This document shows, one piece after another, positions 1 through 7,979 of a stretch of DNA of 64,000 nt. Numbering within the stretch: the stretch's first letter is position 1; every line of letters starts with the position of its first letter. Source of the DNA: Micrococcales bacterium 72-143 (GTDB lineage: Bacteria; Actinomycetota; Actinomycetes; Actinomycetales; Microbacteriaceae); assembly GCA_001898835.1 (NCBI GenBank), contig MKVM01000005.1:186001-250000 (forward strand). The letters are read 5' to 3'. The notes under the pieces were generated by a model. The model saw only the letters and a list, made by a program, of their open reading frames with translations, was not told the origin of the DNA and did not search any database. The position numbers were made by a program, and so were the translations under genes.

Positions 1-258
1 GTGCGGAAGACGGTCTGGAATCGTCTGGGCGCCGGACTCTTCGATTACGGGCAGGAAGCCACTGCGGCGCTCGATCTGCTCTACCAGCACCCCCTCACGA
101 ACGAGGCCGACCGCCGACTGCGGAACGCGATCCGAAACGGCGCTACCGATGAGGAACTCGCCGGTCGACTCGCGAGCCTGTACCGCGACGAGCGCCTCGT
201 GATCGAACAGCGCGGGAACGATGCCATTCGGATCGTCAGCGCGATGGGAGTGAAGTAA
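1..258 (+). CDS. C-terminal fragment, probably of a helicase-like defence protein
   Basis: The frame is open from the first base of the window and ends in a TAA that overlaps the start codon of the methyltransferase gene (TAATG), so the two are translationally coupled. Only about 85 residues are visible. They are charged and alpha-helical looking (for example LASLYRDERLVIEQRG and RIVSAMGVK at the very end), with no catalytic motif. From memory, this type of tail occurs at the C-terminus of large SNF2/DEAD helicases encoded directly upstream of MmeI-like methyltransferases, but the helicase motifs would lie outside the window. The GTG at base 1 could be a start, but I read it as an internal codon. 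The function assignment is inference. Confidence 0.55.
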   Translation: MRKTVWNRLGAGLFDYGQEATAALDLLYQHPLTNEADRRLRNAIRNGATDEELAGRLASLYRDERLVIEQRGNDAIRIVSAMGVK

Positions 259-3065
259 TGCCGGTGTCCCCACTCCTGGCGCTCGTCGAGCAGCGGAAGT
301 TCCGCGAGCTCTTCCGCGACCATCTGCTCTGGTCCAACCCCGACCAGCCGCCGCTCAAGGTGGAAGTCGAAGGGGTCATCTACACCCTGGAGCAGGTCGC
401 CGGATTCAAGGGCCTGCGGGTGTGGCACTGTGCCCAGGTGCCCCCGAAGCGCGTGCAGCGGCTCATCGACCAAGAGGTCGGCACCCGCAGTAGCAGCGAG
501 CGGCTCCTGATCTTCGCGGATGATCGGGTACAGGCGTGGCGCTGGCCGCGACGTGCCCAGCTCGGCGGTGCCAATGCCAAGCTCGTGCTCCACGAGTACA
601 AGGCAGGCTCCGACGACCAGCGACTCGTCCGCCAGCTCGAAGCGATCAAGATCGGCTTCAGCGAGGACCTCAAGCTCCCCGACCTCCTTGCTCGGATGCG
701 CGGGGCGTTTGACCACGAGGCAGAGACCGCGTCGGCTCAGGCCGCACGGCTCATGGGCACGCTCTACACCGAGCTGGAGTCGGCGAAGTGGGACGAGCGG
801 AACGCGACGTTGCTACTGGCTCGCCTGCTGTTCCTCTTCTTCGCTGACGACTCCGCGATGTGGCAGAAGGGACAGGCGAACTGGAGTGGACCGGAGCACC
901 CGTTCCACGACTACCTCGCCAACCACACGACCGGTGGCACGCTGTCCGCCGACCTGGAGGCCCTCTTCGAGGCGCTGGCGACCGAGGAGGCGAAACGCCG
1001 GGCCGACCTCGACACCGCTGCGGCGGTGTTCCGCTACGTGAACGGCGGCCTGTTCGACGAGCCACTCCAGATGGGCTCGCTCTCGGCAACGTTCCGCGCA
1101 GAACTGATCGCGGCGGGCGAGTTCGATTGGTCGATCATTTCCCCAGCGATCTTCGGCTCGATGTTCCAGACGGTGAAGGACCGGAAAGCGCGTCGCGCTG
1201 GCGGCGAGCACTACACGACCGAGGAGAGCATCCTCAAGACCATCGAGCCGCTCTTCCTCACCGAGTTCCGAGACCGACTGGAAGCCGCACGAGGCGACAA
1301 GGGACAGCTCACCAAACTGCACAACGACCTTGGCCGCGTTCGCGTACTCGATCCGGCGTGCGGCTGTGGGAACTTCCTCATCATCGCCTACCGGGAGCTG
1401 CGCGCGATCGAACTCGACCTGCTCGTCGCGCAGCGGGAGCTGGAAGAAGCGGAGAAGGGGAAGGGCTCTTTCCAGCTGAGCTTCGACGTCAGCGGATTCA
1501 TCAAGGTCACCGTCGACCACTTCTTCGGCATCGAGATCGAGGAGTGGCCGGCACGCATCGCCGAGACCGCCATGCTCCTCGTCGACCATCTCGCGAATCA
1601 GCGCATGGAACAGGACTTCGGCATGGCACCCGACCGCCTCCCAATCCGCATCACGCCGACGATCGTCCACGCGAACGCCCTCCGCCACGAATGGTCAAGC
1701 GTCGTGCCGCCGAGCGAGGACGTCATCATCATCGGCAACCCGCCCTTCATCGGCCAGTACACGAAGACCGCGGAGCAGACGGCCGATGCGAAGCGCATCT
1801 GGGGGACCCGCTACAACGGCTACCTCGACTACGTCACCTCCTGGTACGCGCTCGCGCTGAAGTACTACGGCAAGCAGGCTGGTAGGTGGGCCTTCGTCTC
1901 GACCAATTCCATCGCCCAGGGCGAGGGTGCCGAGTTCTTGTTCCGTCCGATCTTCGGCGCGGACTGGCGGGTCCGGTTCGCTCACCGCTCATTCCAATGG
2001 CTGACGGAAGCGCCGGACGGCGCAGCCGTTCACGTCTCGATCATCGGCTTTGACAGGCGCACGGACAACAAGCCGAGGGCGGCGCTATGGGTGTACCCAG
2101 AGGGCGGTGTCGGTGACGGCGTCCCCGAGGAGACGGGCAACATCAACGCGTACCTAATGGCTGCGCCGAACACTTTTGTTTCGAGCCAAACTCGACCATT
2201 GAGTTCATCTCTGCCCCAGGTGACGAAGGGTAGTCAGCCGACCGATGATGGCAACTTCTTCGTCGAGGACACAGACCTCCCTGCGTTCCGTTCGGACCCG
2301 ATTGCCGCCAAGTATCTGAGGCCCTTCGTCGGAGCGAGGGAGCTGCTGCATGACGTAGAGCGGTGGTGCCTCTGGATGGTCGGCGCCGACGAAGCGACGA
2401 TAGAGCGAAGCGTTCTTCTCAAAGAGCGAGTGGATGCGGTTCGAGCGTTTCGTATGGACAGCAAGAAGCCGGCGACCCGCGCGAAGGCGGCTACTGCGCA
2501 TCTGTTCGACGAGCGTCGTCAGCCCAGCACGAGCTACCTCGCGATTCCGTACCATGTCGGCCAAACGCGGGAGTTCTTCACGGCCAAGAGGCTCACGCCG
2601 GATGTCATTTGCGGCAATGCAAATGCTATGACTGACGACCCAGACGGCTTCGGGCTCGGAGTCCTGTCCTCGACCATGTTCATCCTCTGGATGCGTGCGA
2701 TCGGTGGTCGGATCAAGTCGGACCTCCGGTTCTCGAACACCTTCGTGTACAACTCCTTCCCGCTGCCGGAGCTCACCGCTCAGCAACGCGCTGCCCTGAT
2801 CGCTGCCGCTGAGCAGCTCGTTCGCGCCCGCGGTGAGTTCCCGGGCAAGTCACTGGCAGATCTCTACGAGCCGGGCCGTATCCCCGAGCCGGTGCTCGTC
2901 GCCCACGCGGCGATCGATAAGGTCGTGGACGCCGCCTTCGGCGTCAAGGAGGGTGCCTCCGTCGAGGACCGCCAGCGCCTCATGCTCCGCCGCTACGCCG
3001 CACTCACCAAGCAGGAGTCCGACGCCACGCTCTTCGATCTCGGAGCCGGTGAGGAAGTGAGATGA
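258..3065 (+). CDS. MmeI-like class I SAM-dependent DNA methyltransferase (type IIL-like)
   Basis: At 935 residues it matches the length of MmeI-type restriction-modification proteins. The order of parts fits that family: an N-terminal region of about 150 residues, a helical spacer, then GGEHYTTEESIL near residue 315, SAM-binding motif I VLDPACGCGNF near 363 and the amino-methyltransferase motif NPPF near 494 (N6-adenine type), followed by a C-terminal target-recognition half. In MmeI the N-terminal domain carries a PD-(D/E)XK nuclease. I do not see a convincing D-x(n)-ExK here, so it may be methylase-only, with cleavage or restriction supplied by a partner such as the upstream gene. The stop overlaps the next start (ATGA). 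Its base composition is less extreme than that of the core genes further right, consistent with acquired DNA. The enzyme class is secure; restriction activity is not. Confidence 0.85.
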   Translation: MPVSPLLALVEQRKFRELFRDHLLWSNPDQPPLKVEVEGVIYTLEQVAGFKGLRVWHCAQVPPKRVQRLIDQEVGTRSSSERLLIFADDRVQAWRWPRRAQLGGANAKLVLHEYKAGSDDQRLVRQLEAIKIGFSEDLKLPDLLARMRGAFDHEAETASAQAARLMGTLYTELESAKWDERNATLLLARLLFLFFADDSAMWQKGQANWSGPEHPFHDYLANHTTGGTLSADLEALFEALATEEAKRRADLDTAAAVFRYVNGGLFDEPLQMGSLSATFRAELIAAGEFDWSIISPAIFGSMFQTVKDRKARRAGGEHYTTEESILKTIEPLFLTEFRDRLEAARGDKGQLTKLHNDLGRVRVLDPACGCGNFLIIAYRELRAIELDLLVAQRELEEAEKGKGSFQLSFDVSGFIKVTVDHFFGIEIEEWPARIAETAMLLVDHLANQRMEQDFGMAPDRLPIRITPTIVHANALRHEWSSVVPPSEDVIIIGNPPFIGQYTKTAEQTADAKRIWGTRYNGYLDYVTSWYALALKYYGKQAGRWAFVSTNSIAQGEGAEFLFRPIFGADWRVRFAHRSFQWLTEAPDGAAVHVSIIGFDRRTDNKPRAALWVYPEGGVGDGVPEETGNINAYLMAAPNTFVSSQTRPLSSSLPQVTKGSQPTDDGNFFVEDTDLPAFRSDPIAAKYLRPFVGARELLHDVERWCLWMVGADEATIERSVLLKERVDAVRAFRMDSKKPATRAKAATAHLFDERRQPSTSYLAIPYHVGQTREFFTAKRLTPDVICGNANAMTDDPDGFGLGVLSSTMFILWMRAIGGRIKSDLRFSNTFVYNSFPLPELTAQQRAALIAAAEQLVRARGEFPGKSLADLYEPGRIPEPVLVAHAAIDKVVDAAFGVKEGASVEDRQRLMLRRYAALTKQESDATLFDLGAGEEVR

Positions 3066-4249
3066 GTCGCCTCTCGATCACCGACAAGACGCTCCTCGAG
3101 GCCGTTCTAAGCATGGGCGGCGGGTACCTCCTGGACTTCACCAATTCGTCAATCGGACAGTTCTTCGACGACCTTGGGCTCAACATCTTCGACGACCAGT
3201 ACGCGGAGTATGGGACGTCCAAGGCTCAGCGCGTTCGGGGCTTCTGGAAGGTCGGAAGCGATGAAGACGTCGCACGCAGTCTTGCCGCGCTCGTCGGGTA
3301 CATCGCCGCGAAGAAGCTCACCGGGAGTTTTCCCGAGATAGCGGATGAGCAGGTGACGAAGGTCCGCGAGATTGCTACATCCCTAGGGGGAGCTACAGCA
3401 GCTCCGGCTGCCAGCTCGCACGGCTCGATTTCCACCGAGGCTACAGTCACGGCGAACCGCATCTCCATCGAGATTCACGAGGACATCTACGACCACATCA
3501 AGCGCTATCTCGACAGTGGCGACCACTTCCATGCCGTCGAGGAGTCTTACAAGGTCGTCCGTGAGGCGCTTCGCCAGCTGACCGGGGAGGAAGCAGCGCA
3601 CAAGGTCTTCAACGAGAACGCCCAGAACCAGCGGCATTATGCCGCCTTGTTTGGCAAAGCGACACCGACGGCGCAAGCCGAAGGTGACTTCTTCCGCGGC
3701 GTCGGATACCTCCACCTCGGCATCCAGTTCCTCCGCAACGAGAAGGCGCACTCGCTGGCGACGTTCGTGGAACCGAATCTCGCAATCCACTACATCTCGC
3801 TCGCCAGCCTCGCCTACGACCTGATCACGCGAAGTGTGAATCCCGCGATCGCCGCTGAGGTCGAGCAGCTAATCGGCACGGCCCGCGGGTCGTACTCGGC
3901 CACGGCCTTCTATCGGGTCTTCGCGAACGGCAAATGGATGGAACGGCTGACCCTTCCTCCGGCCCTGGCATCTCGTTCGACTCGAAGGGCATTGAAGCAG
4001 AAGTGGATCGACGAAGCCGACCTGTCTCGTAGCTGGAACACAAGCGAAGCCGTGTTCATGCGGCTCCAGACCGTCGCGAGCGAGGTGATGGGCGAAGACA
4101 TAGACCGGCTGCTTGACCTGCCGACCAAGGACTCCTACGGCAACGACCAGCTCGCGGGGCTCGAACCGTTCCTGGACTTCATGGTGGAGCGTCACCCAGA
4201 GGTGCTTTCGGACCGCGCGAAGGAGCGGCTGGCGGAGCTCAAGGAGTAG
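3062..4249 (+). CDS. TIGR02391 (Ymh-like) family protein with AbiJ-like N-terminal domain
   Basis: The 395-residue product starts at an ATG overlapping the methyltransferase stop (ATGA), so it belongs to the same operon. Residues 1-75 (LLEAVLSMGGGYLLDFTNSS..., FFDDLGLNIFDDQYAEYGTSK) resemble the N-terminal domain found in abortive-infection type proteins. Residues of about 130-260, with EESYKVVREAL, FLRNEKAHS and HYISLASLAYDLI, match what I know of the TIGR02391/Hypoth_Ymh domain, which is common next to restriction and Abi genes but has no established biochemical role. The C-terminal 130 residues look like a separate helical domain. In context it is probably an effector or sensor partner of the modification gene, but that is inference. 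Confidence 0.7.
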   Translation: MSRLSITDKTLLEAVLSMGGGYLLDFTNSSIGQFFDDLGLNIFDDQYAEYGTSKAQRVRGFWKVGSDEDVARSLAALVGYIAAKKLTGSFPEIADEQVTKVREIATSLGGATAAPAASSHGSISTEATVTANRISIEIHEDIYDHIKRYLDSGDHFHAVEESYKVVREALRQLTGEEAAHKVFNENAQNQRHYAALFGKATPTAQAEGDFFRGVGYLHLGIQFLRNEKAHSLATFVEPNLAIHYISLASLAYDLITRSVNPAIAAEVEQLIGTARGSYSATAFYRVFANGKWMERLTLPPALASRSTRRALKQKWIDEADLSRSWNTSEAVFMRLQTVASEVMGEDIDRLLDLPTKDSYGNDQLAGLEPFLDFMVERHPEVLSDRAKERLAELKE

Positions 4250-4321
4250 TGACGACGCCCAGAGGGCCACTACCGGACCATCTCCGCGTGCGATGACCGA
4301 TCGTGACCGTGAGCCGGAGGC

Positions 4322-5419
4322 CTATCTCGCTCGGAACGGAGTCACGTTAGCAGGGCGCCCCGCCTCCTGCGGCCGCCCGGTCCACCGGCGGAGCCGGTCG
4401 GGACGAACTCCCAGATCATGGGATGCACGTGCATGGCTAAACGACGGGTACACCTTCTCCATGGCTTGCTGCAGAAGGAGCGGCTTCTCGACATCGACCG
4501 CCACGGGCTCGTCGTAACGCCAACCCCGAGAGGAATGCTGGATGCTCAGCGTCCGTCGCCGATCTTCTGAAATCAATCCAAGCCGGTAGGCCCTGCCCAC
4601 CGCAGCTATCGCCGAAATACCGTACTCCGCCTTCAACTCCAAATAGTCGCGAAGGGTCGAGCGTTCTCCGACCTTGCGTTCGACAGCTCGAGCTGGAAGC
4701 AACAAAGCAGCACCGAACTCGAAGGCCGCCCGCTCTTGAGGACTGCGAATCGCGCAACTCACTGAAGCAGCGTGCCGATCCAATATCACGTGACCAAGTT
4801 CGTGCGCGATTGTAAGACGCTGAACATCCCCGCGAGCGATGGGATTCGTAGCAACGAGCGGGCGTCGGTTTAGCGCGGTCGGCATCGCGACTCCTGAGAC
4901 GTCATTTATGTCGCTAGCGTGATCATCGTCGTCCAGTTCAGTAACTACGCCAACACCCAACCGTTCAAGAAGCCGTGTCACATTTCGAACGGGCTCATCA
5001 GCAGACAGACCCGAGAGTCCCCTGATCGTGATTGCGGCACGTTCCGGATCGAGCTCCCCTTCGGGGACTGCTTCGACCTCGCGGTATTGCGCCCGCTCGC
5101 TCACCGAGTAAAACACTCTCGCGGCCTCTTGAAAGAGTGTGACAGTGCGGTGCTTGTCCGCGGCCCTGGCAGCCGACCGTCGGCGGAACGCGACTGGACC
5201 AAGAGGAATCGCAGAACTTGGAACCGAGAAGAAGGAAAGCGGCTCGCCAAACGCCTCGCTCGCCCGAGCGACAAGCTCATGAGTCACCGCAAGCTCACCA
5301 CGCTCGATCCTAGAAAGACGCGATTGCGTAACATCGAGGCGCTTTCCAAACTCGCTCTGCGAAAGGCCGTGGATTAGCCTGAGCGTTTCAAGTCGAGCGC
5401 CATTGTAGGTGTCACTCAA
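4322..5419 (-). CDS. XRE-family HTH protein with ImmA/IrrE metallopeptidase domain
   Basis: The product has 365 residues if translation begins at the TTG at 5419. That start is supported by a GAGGAG Shine-Dalgarno seven bases upstream and by an 8-bp overlap with the upstream gene; no in-frame ATG precedes the HTH. An XRE helix-turn-helix lies at about residues 8-60 (LSQSEFGKRLDVTQSRLSRI). A zinc metallopeptidase motif HELGHVILDRH lies near residue 205, with the downstream FEFGAALLLPA helix typical of ImmA/IrrE. Such proteins bind their own promoter or a partner repressor and cleave it on a stress or phage signal. It converges with the TIGR02391 gene across 72 bp. It forms a two-gene unit with the unknown 201-residue gene, whose product is therefore the likely target or effector. 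Confidence 0.85.
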   Translation of the reverse strand: MSDTYNGARLETLRLIHGLSQSEFGKRLDVTQSRLSRIERGELAVTHELVARASEAFGEPLSFFSVPSSAIPLGPVAFRRRSAARAADKHRTVTLFQEAARVFYSVSERAQYREVEAVPEGELDPERAAITIRGLSGLSADEPVRNVTRLLERLGVGVVTELDDDDHASDINDVSGVAMPTALNRRPLVATNPIARGDVQRLTIAHELGHVILDRHAASVSCAIRSPQERAAFEFGAALLLPARAVERKVGERSTLRDYLELKAEYGISAIAAVGRAYRLGLISEDRRRTLSIQHSSRGWRYDEPVAVDVEKPLLLQQAMEKVYPSFSHARASHDLGVRPDRLRRWTGRPQEAGRPANVTPFRAR

Positions 5420-6017
5420 CCTCGAACTCCTCGATCGAGACGTCAAACAAGTCCTCGTACTCGTCAGACCCCTCGAATCGCTCGGGCATCGCTGAGATGT
5501 CTCGCAGGATGGGGACTTGAAAATCACAGGGTACGTTGCCGCGATACCGTCCCGACCGGATCGTGTGGACTATCCGCATCGACGGCTCCTCCGACCAGAT
5601 GTTCAGCAAAAGCAAGAGGTCACGGTCCGCAAACAGTGTTGGATCCGCGAAGAGCGCCCTTCCGCCCCACGCAGCCTGTCGCGCCTGCGTATGACCTGCA
5701 TGAGGAATGCCATTCGTTGTGACCGTGCTTTCCGATAGCACCCGGAGCGAAGACGCCGAAGTAGGGTGCTGAAGGAACATCTGCTCACTACGCCTCGGAT
5801 TGCCGCTGAGTTGCCATCCATCCGGAAGCTCTGACCCGTTCAATGCCGCACGAAGGTCCGCTCGCACACTGAGCGCGTGCAGGTGGGGGTGATCGTCTCG
5901 CGAATGCTTGATGTTCCGCCTTGTATCTGCGATCGCAATGTCAAGTGCGTCGTAGAGCGACGGACTCAACGTGCGGCCCTGCCCTGTGAAGAACTGACGT
6001 GTTACATCATCAAGCAT
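5412..6017 (-). CDS. unknown protein coupled to the XRE-ImmA/IrrE gene
   Basis: I do not recognise this family. The frame is open further upstream, but I place the start at the ATG at 6017 because a good promoter ends one base before it (TTGAAT, 17-bp spacer, TACTCT). This gives 201 residues. The protein is soluble, with no signal peptide or membrane segment. Notable segments are an N-terminal helix with IAIADTRRNIKHSRDDHPHLHAL, a central AWGGRALFADPTLFADRDLLLLLNI, and a very acidic tail ending SIEEFEVE. Its stop codon overlaps the start region of the ImmA/IrrE gene, so the pair is co-translated. Codon use is mixed (many A/T-ending codons) compared with the core genes, a sign of transfer. It could be a toxin, a protease substrate or a second regulator. 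Confidence 0.6.
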   Translation of the reverse strand: MLDDVTRQFFTGQGRTLSPSLYDALDIAIADTRRNIKHSRDDHPHLHALSVRADLRAALNGSELPDGWQLSGNPRRSEQMFLQHPTSASSLRVLSESTVTTNGIPHAGHTQARQAAWGGRALFADPTLFADRDLLLLLNIWSEEPSMRIVHTIRSGRYRGNVPCDFQVPILRDISAMPERFEGSDEYEDLFDVSIEEFEVE

Positions 6018-6053
6018 GTTATGCAGAGTAGCGTCGCGGCGCATATTATTCAA
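6018..6053 (-). promoter_or_regulatory. Promoter of the unknown/ImmA-IrrE operon
   Basis: On the minus strand, -35 TTGAAT (6053-6048), a 17-bp spacer and -10 TACTCT (6030-6025) predict a transcript starting one base before the ATG at 6017, so the mRNA is nearly leaderless. The promoter is complete and lies just left of the point where DUF2075 homology begins, which helps to bound the junction. Confidence 0.6.
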
Positions 6054-7559
6054 GACGTTGAAACCCCGTGCCTCGACCTGGAGTCGCACCTCATCCGCTG
6101 GTTCGCCGGTGACGGCCGCTACACCGTGCTCAACGGCAACGAGGGCATCACGGATGCCGCCTACTTCGACCGCGACACCTACCGCGAGTCGTTCCGCGAC
6201 GTGTTCGAGCGGCTGCGCGAGGAGGGGCTGTTCGCCCGCAGCATCCCCGAGATCGAGAACGACGACCTCTTCAAGCTGTCGCCGTTCAAGGCGCTCACCC
6301 GCGATCAGGCGATCGCCGTCGAGGACATCCTCGACGGGCTGTTCGCCGACCTCGGCACCGGTGCCCGCACCACGAGCGTCGTACAGGGCAACCCGGGGAC
6401 CGGGAAGACGATCGTCGCGATTTTCCTGATGAAGCTGCTCGCCGACATCCGCGACTACGACGACGCCGAGCTGCGCCCCGAGGACTCGATGCTCGCCGAG
6501 TACTTCGTGCCCGAGAACCGCGAGCTGCTGCGCGAGTTCCGGATGGCGCTGGTGGTGCCGCAGCAGTCGTTACGGAAGTCGATCCAACGGGTCTTCAAGA
6601 AGACGCCGAAGCTGCACCCCTCGATGGTGCTGTCGCCGTTCCAGGCGGGCAGCGCCGAGAAGCCCTTCGATCTGCTGCTCGTCGATGAGGCGCACCGGCT
6701 CGGCCAGCGCTCCAACCAGTCGTCGGGACCGCTCAACAAGCAGTTCACCGACATCACCACCCGCCTCTTCGGGCACGACGACAAGTGGAAGACCCAGCTC
6801 GACTGGCTGCTCGCGCAGAGCGACCACCGCATCCTCATGCTCGACACCGACCAGAGCGTGCGGCCGTCGGACCTCAGCGCGGCCACCACCGCGCGCCTCA
6901 TCGCGGAGGCGCGGGACAACGATCGCCTGTACCCGCTCACCTCGCAGATGCGAGTGAAAGCCGGAGCGGACTACGTCGCCTATGTGCGCGCATTGCTCCG
7001 CGGGGAACCCACCGGCTCAATCGACCTCGGCGAGTACGACCTCCGCTTCTTCGACGATCTGGGTGCCATGCGGCGTGAGCTGCTGACTCGGGAGTCCGAG
7101 CATGGTCTTGCACGGCTCGTCGCCGGCTACGCGTGGGACTGGCGCAGCAAGAAGGACAAGTCCGCCTACGACATCGAGCTCGACGGACTGCGGCTCCGCT
7201 GGAACACAACCGCCACCGACTGGGTGCACTCCCCCACCTCCGTCGACGAGGTGGGCTCCATCCACACCGTGCAGGGCTACGACCTCAACTACGCCGGCGT
7301 CATCATCGGACCCGACCTGCGGCTCGATCCCGCGACCGGCCGCATCGTCGCCGACCGCGAGAGCTACCGCGATCAGCGCGGCAAGGAGAACAACCCCACG
7401 CTCGGGCTCGTGTACACGGATGAGGACCTGCTGCGGTACATCGTCAACGTGTACGCGGTACTGCTGACGCGCGGCATCCGCGGAACGTATGTGTATGTCG
7501 TGGATGCCGGGCTGCGGGAGCGGCTGCGGGGGTTGCTGGCGATCTCAGGGGTTTCTTAG
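6021..7559 (+). pseudogene. N-terminally truncated DUF2075 ATPase (GIY-YIG part missing)
   Basis: From CLDLESHLIRWFAGDGRYTV (about base 6069) to the stop, the protein reads like the DUF2075/COG3410 family. It has a P-loop GNPGTGKT, the DEAHRLGQ Walker B-like motif, and C-terminal SIHTVQGYDLNYAGV and LLTRGIRGTYVYV helicase-like motifs. In family members I know, this block follows an N-terminal GIY-YIG nuclease-like domain of about 100 residues ending in NKSVCLDLES. Here that part is absent. The frame upstream (open from 5877) runs antisense through the unknown gene and its promoter, and it has neither family similarity nor a Shine-Dalgarno sequence. The first plausible ATG is at 6021. I read it as a gene beheaded by insertion or deletion; a shorter translated ATPase remains possible. 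Confidence 0.75.
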
Positions 7560-7567
7560 TTCACCGC

Positions 7568-7612
7568 GGTACCGTAGGGTACTCGGATACCACTCCGCAC
7601 GCACCCGTATCC
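7568..7612 (+). promoter_or_regulatory. Candidate operator cluster upstream of the RHH-like gene
   Basis: There are several overlapping small inverted repeats: GGTACC at 7568-7573, the pair GTACC-gtag-GGTAC (7569-7582), and GGATAC (7585-7590) facing GTATCC (7607-7612). A TANNNT hexamer (TAGGGT, 7575-7580) could be a -10. Short clustered half-sites like these are typical of RHH autoregulators, but no footprint-like spacing is certain. Confidence 0.35.
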
Positions 7613-7628
7613 AAAGGCACGCATTCCC

Positions 7629-7889
7629 ATGGTCGCCACCAGTCCCATCAAGGTCAGTCCCGCCACCGATGAGCTTCTCACCGAGGCCTCCCACTTCCTC
7701 GGCCGCTCCAAGAAGGACATCGTCGACATCGCCGTGCGCGAGTACGTGGAGCAGCATCGCGACGAGATCACTGCCGGCGTGCGAGCCTCGCTCGACCGGC
7801 TCGACGGCACGCGTGCAAGCCTGATCGCCGAAGTCACCGGCCTGTCCCGCGAGCGCCTCGAGGAGCTGGGCGGATTCGACGAGGCGTGA
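7629..7889 (+). CDS. Orphan ribbon-helix-helix-like (ParD/antitoxin-type) protein
   Basis: The 86-residue protein has an N-terminal strand IKVSPATDELLTEAS followed by two helices (KKDIVDIAVREYVEQHRDEI), the pattern of a ribbon-helix-helix DNA-binding antitoxin. A short C-terminal helical tail (LIAEVTGLSRERLEELGGF) would contact a toxin. No toxin gene adjoins it: the ATPase remnant lies upstream and the RecQ fusion 90 bp downstream. It could therefore be an orphan antitoxin, or the regulator of the RecQ/DprA locus. The start is the only ATG ahead of the RHH strand, with a weak AAAGG about 13 bases upstream. Moderate certainty for the fold, low for the role. Confidence 0.6.
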   Translation: MVATSPIKVSPATDELLTEASHFLGRSKKDIVDIAVREYVEQHRDEITAGVRASLDRLDGTRASLIAEVTGLSRERLEELGGFDEA

Positions 7890-7979
7890 CGGCTTACGGC
7901 GGTAGTGGCCGTACGAACGGGCCATCGCATAGCTGACTTCACGCGAGTCGATGTCACCGGCCTCTGCCACTATTCGAAC

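Noticed and set aside
4919-5377. Plus-strand 152-codon frame inside the XRE-ImmA/IrrE gene
   Set aside because: No domain or ribosome-binding site is evident, and the opposite strand encodes the clear HTH and HELGH motifs.
5877-6020. Upstream part of the DUF2075 frame as a genuine N-terminus
   Set aside because: It runs antisense through the unknown gene's coding region and promoter and shows no GIY-YIG-like sequence.
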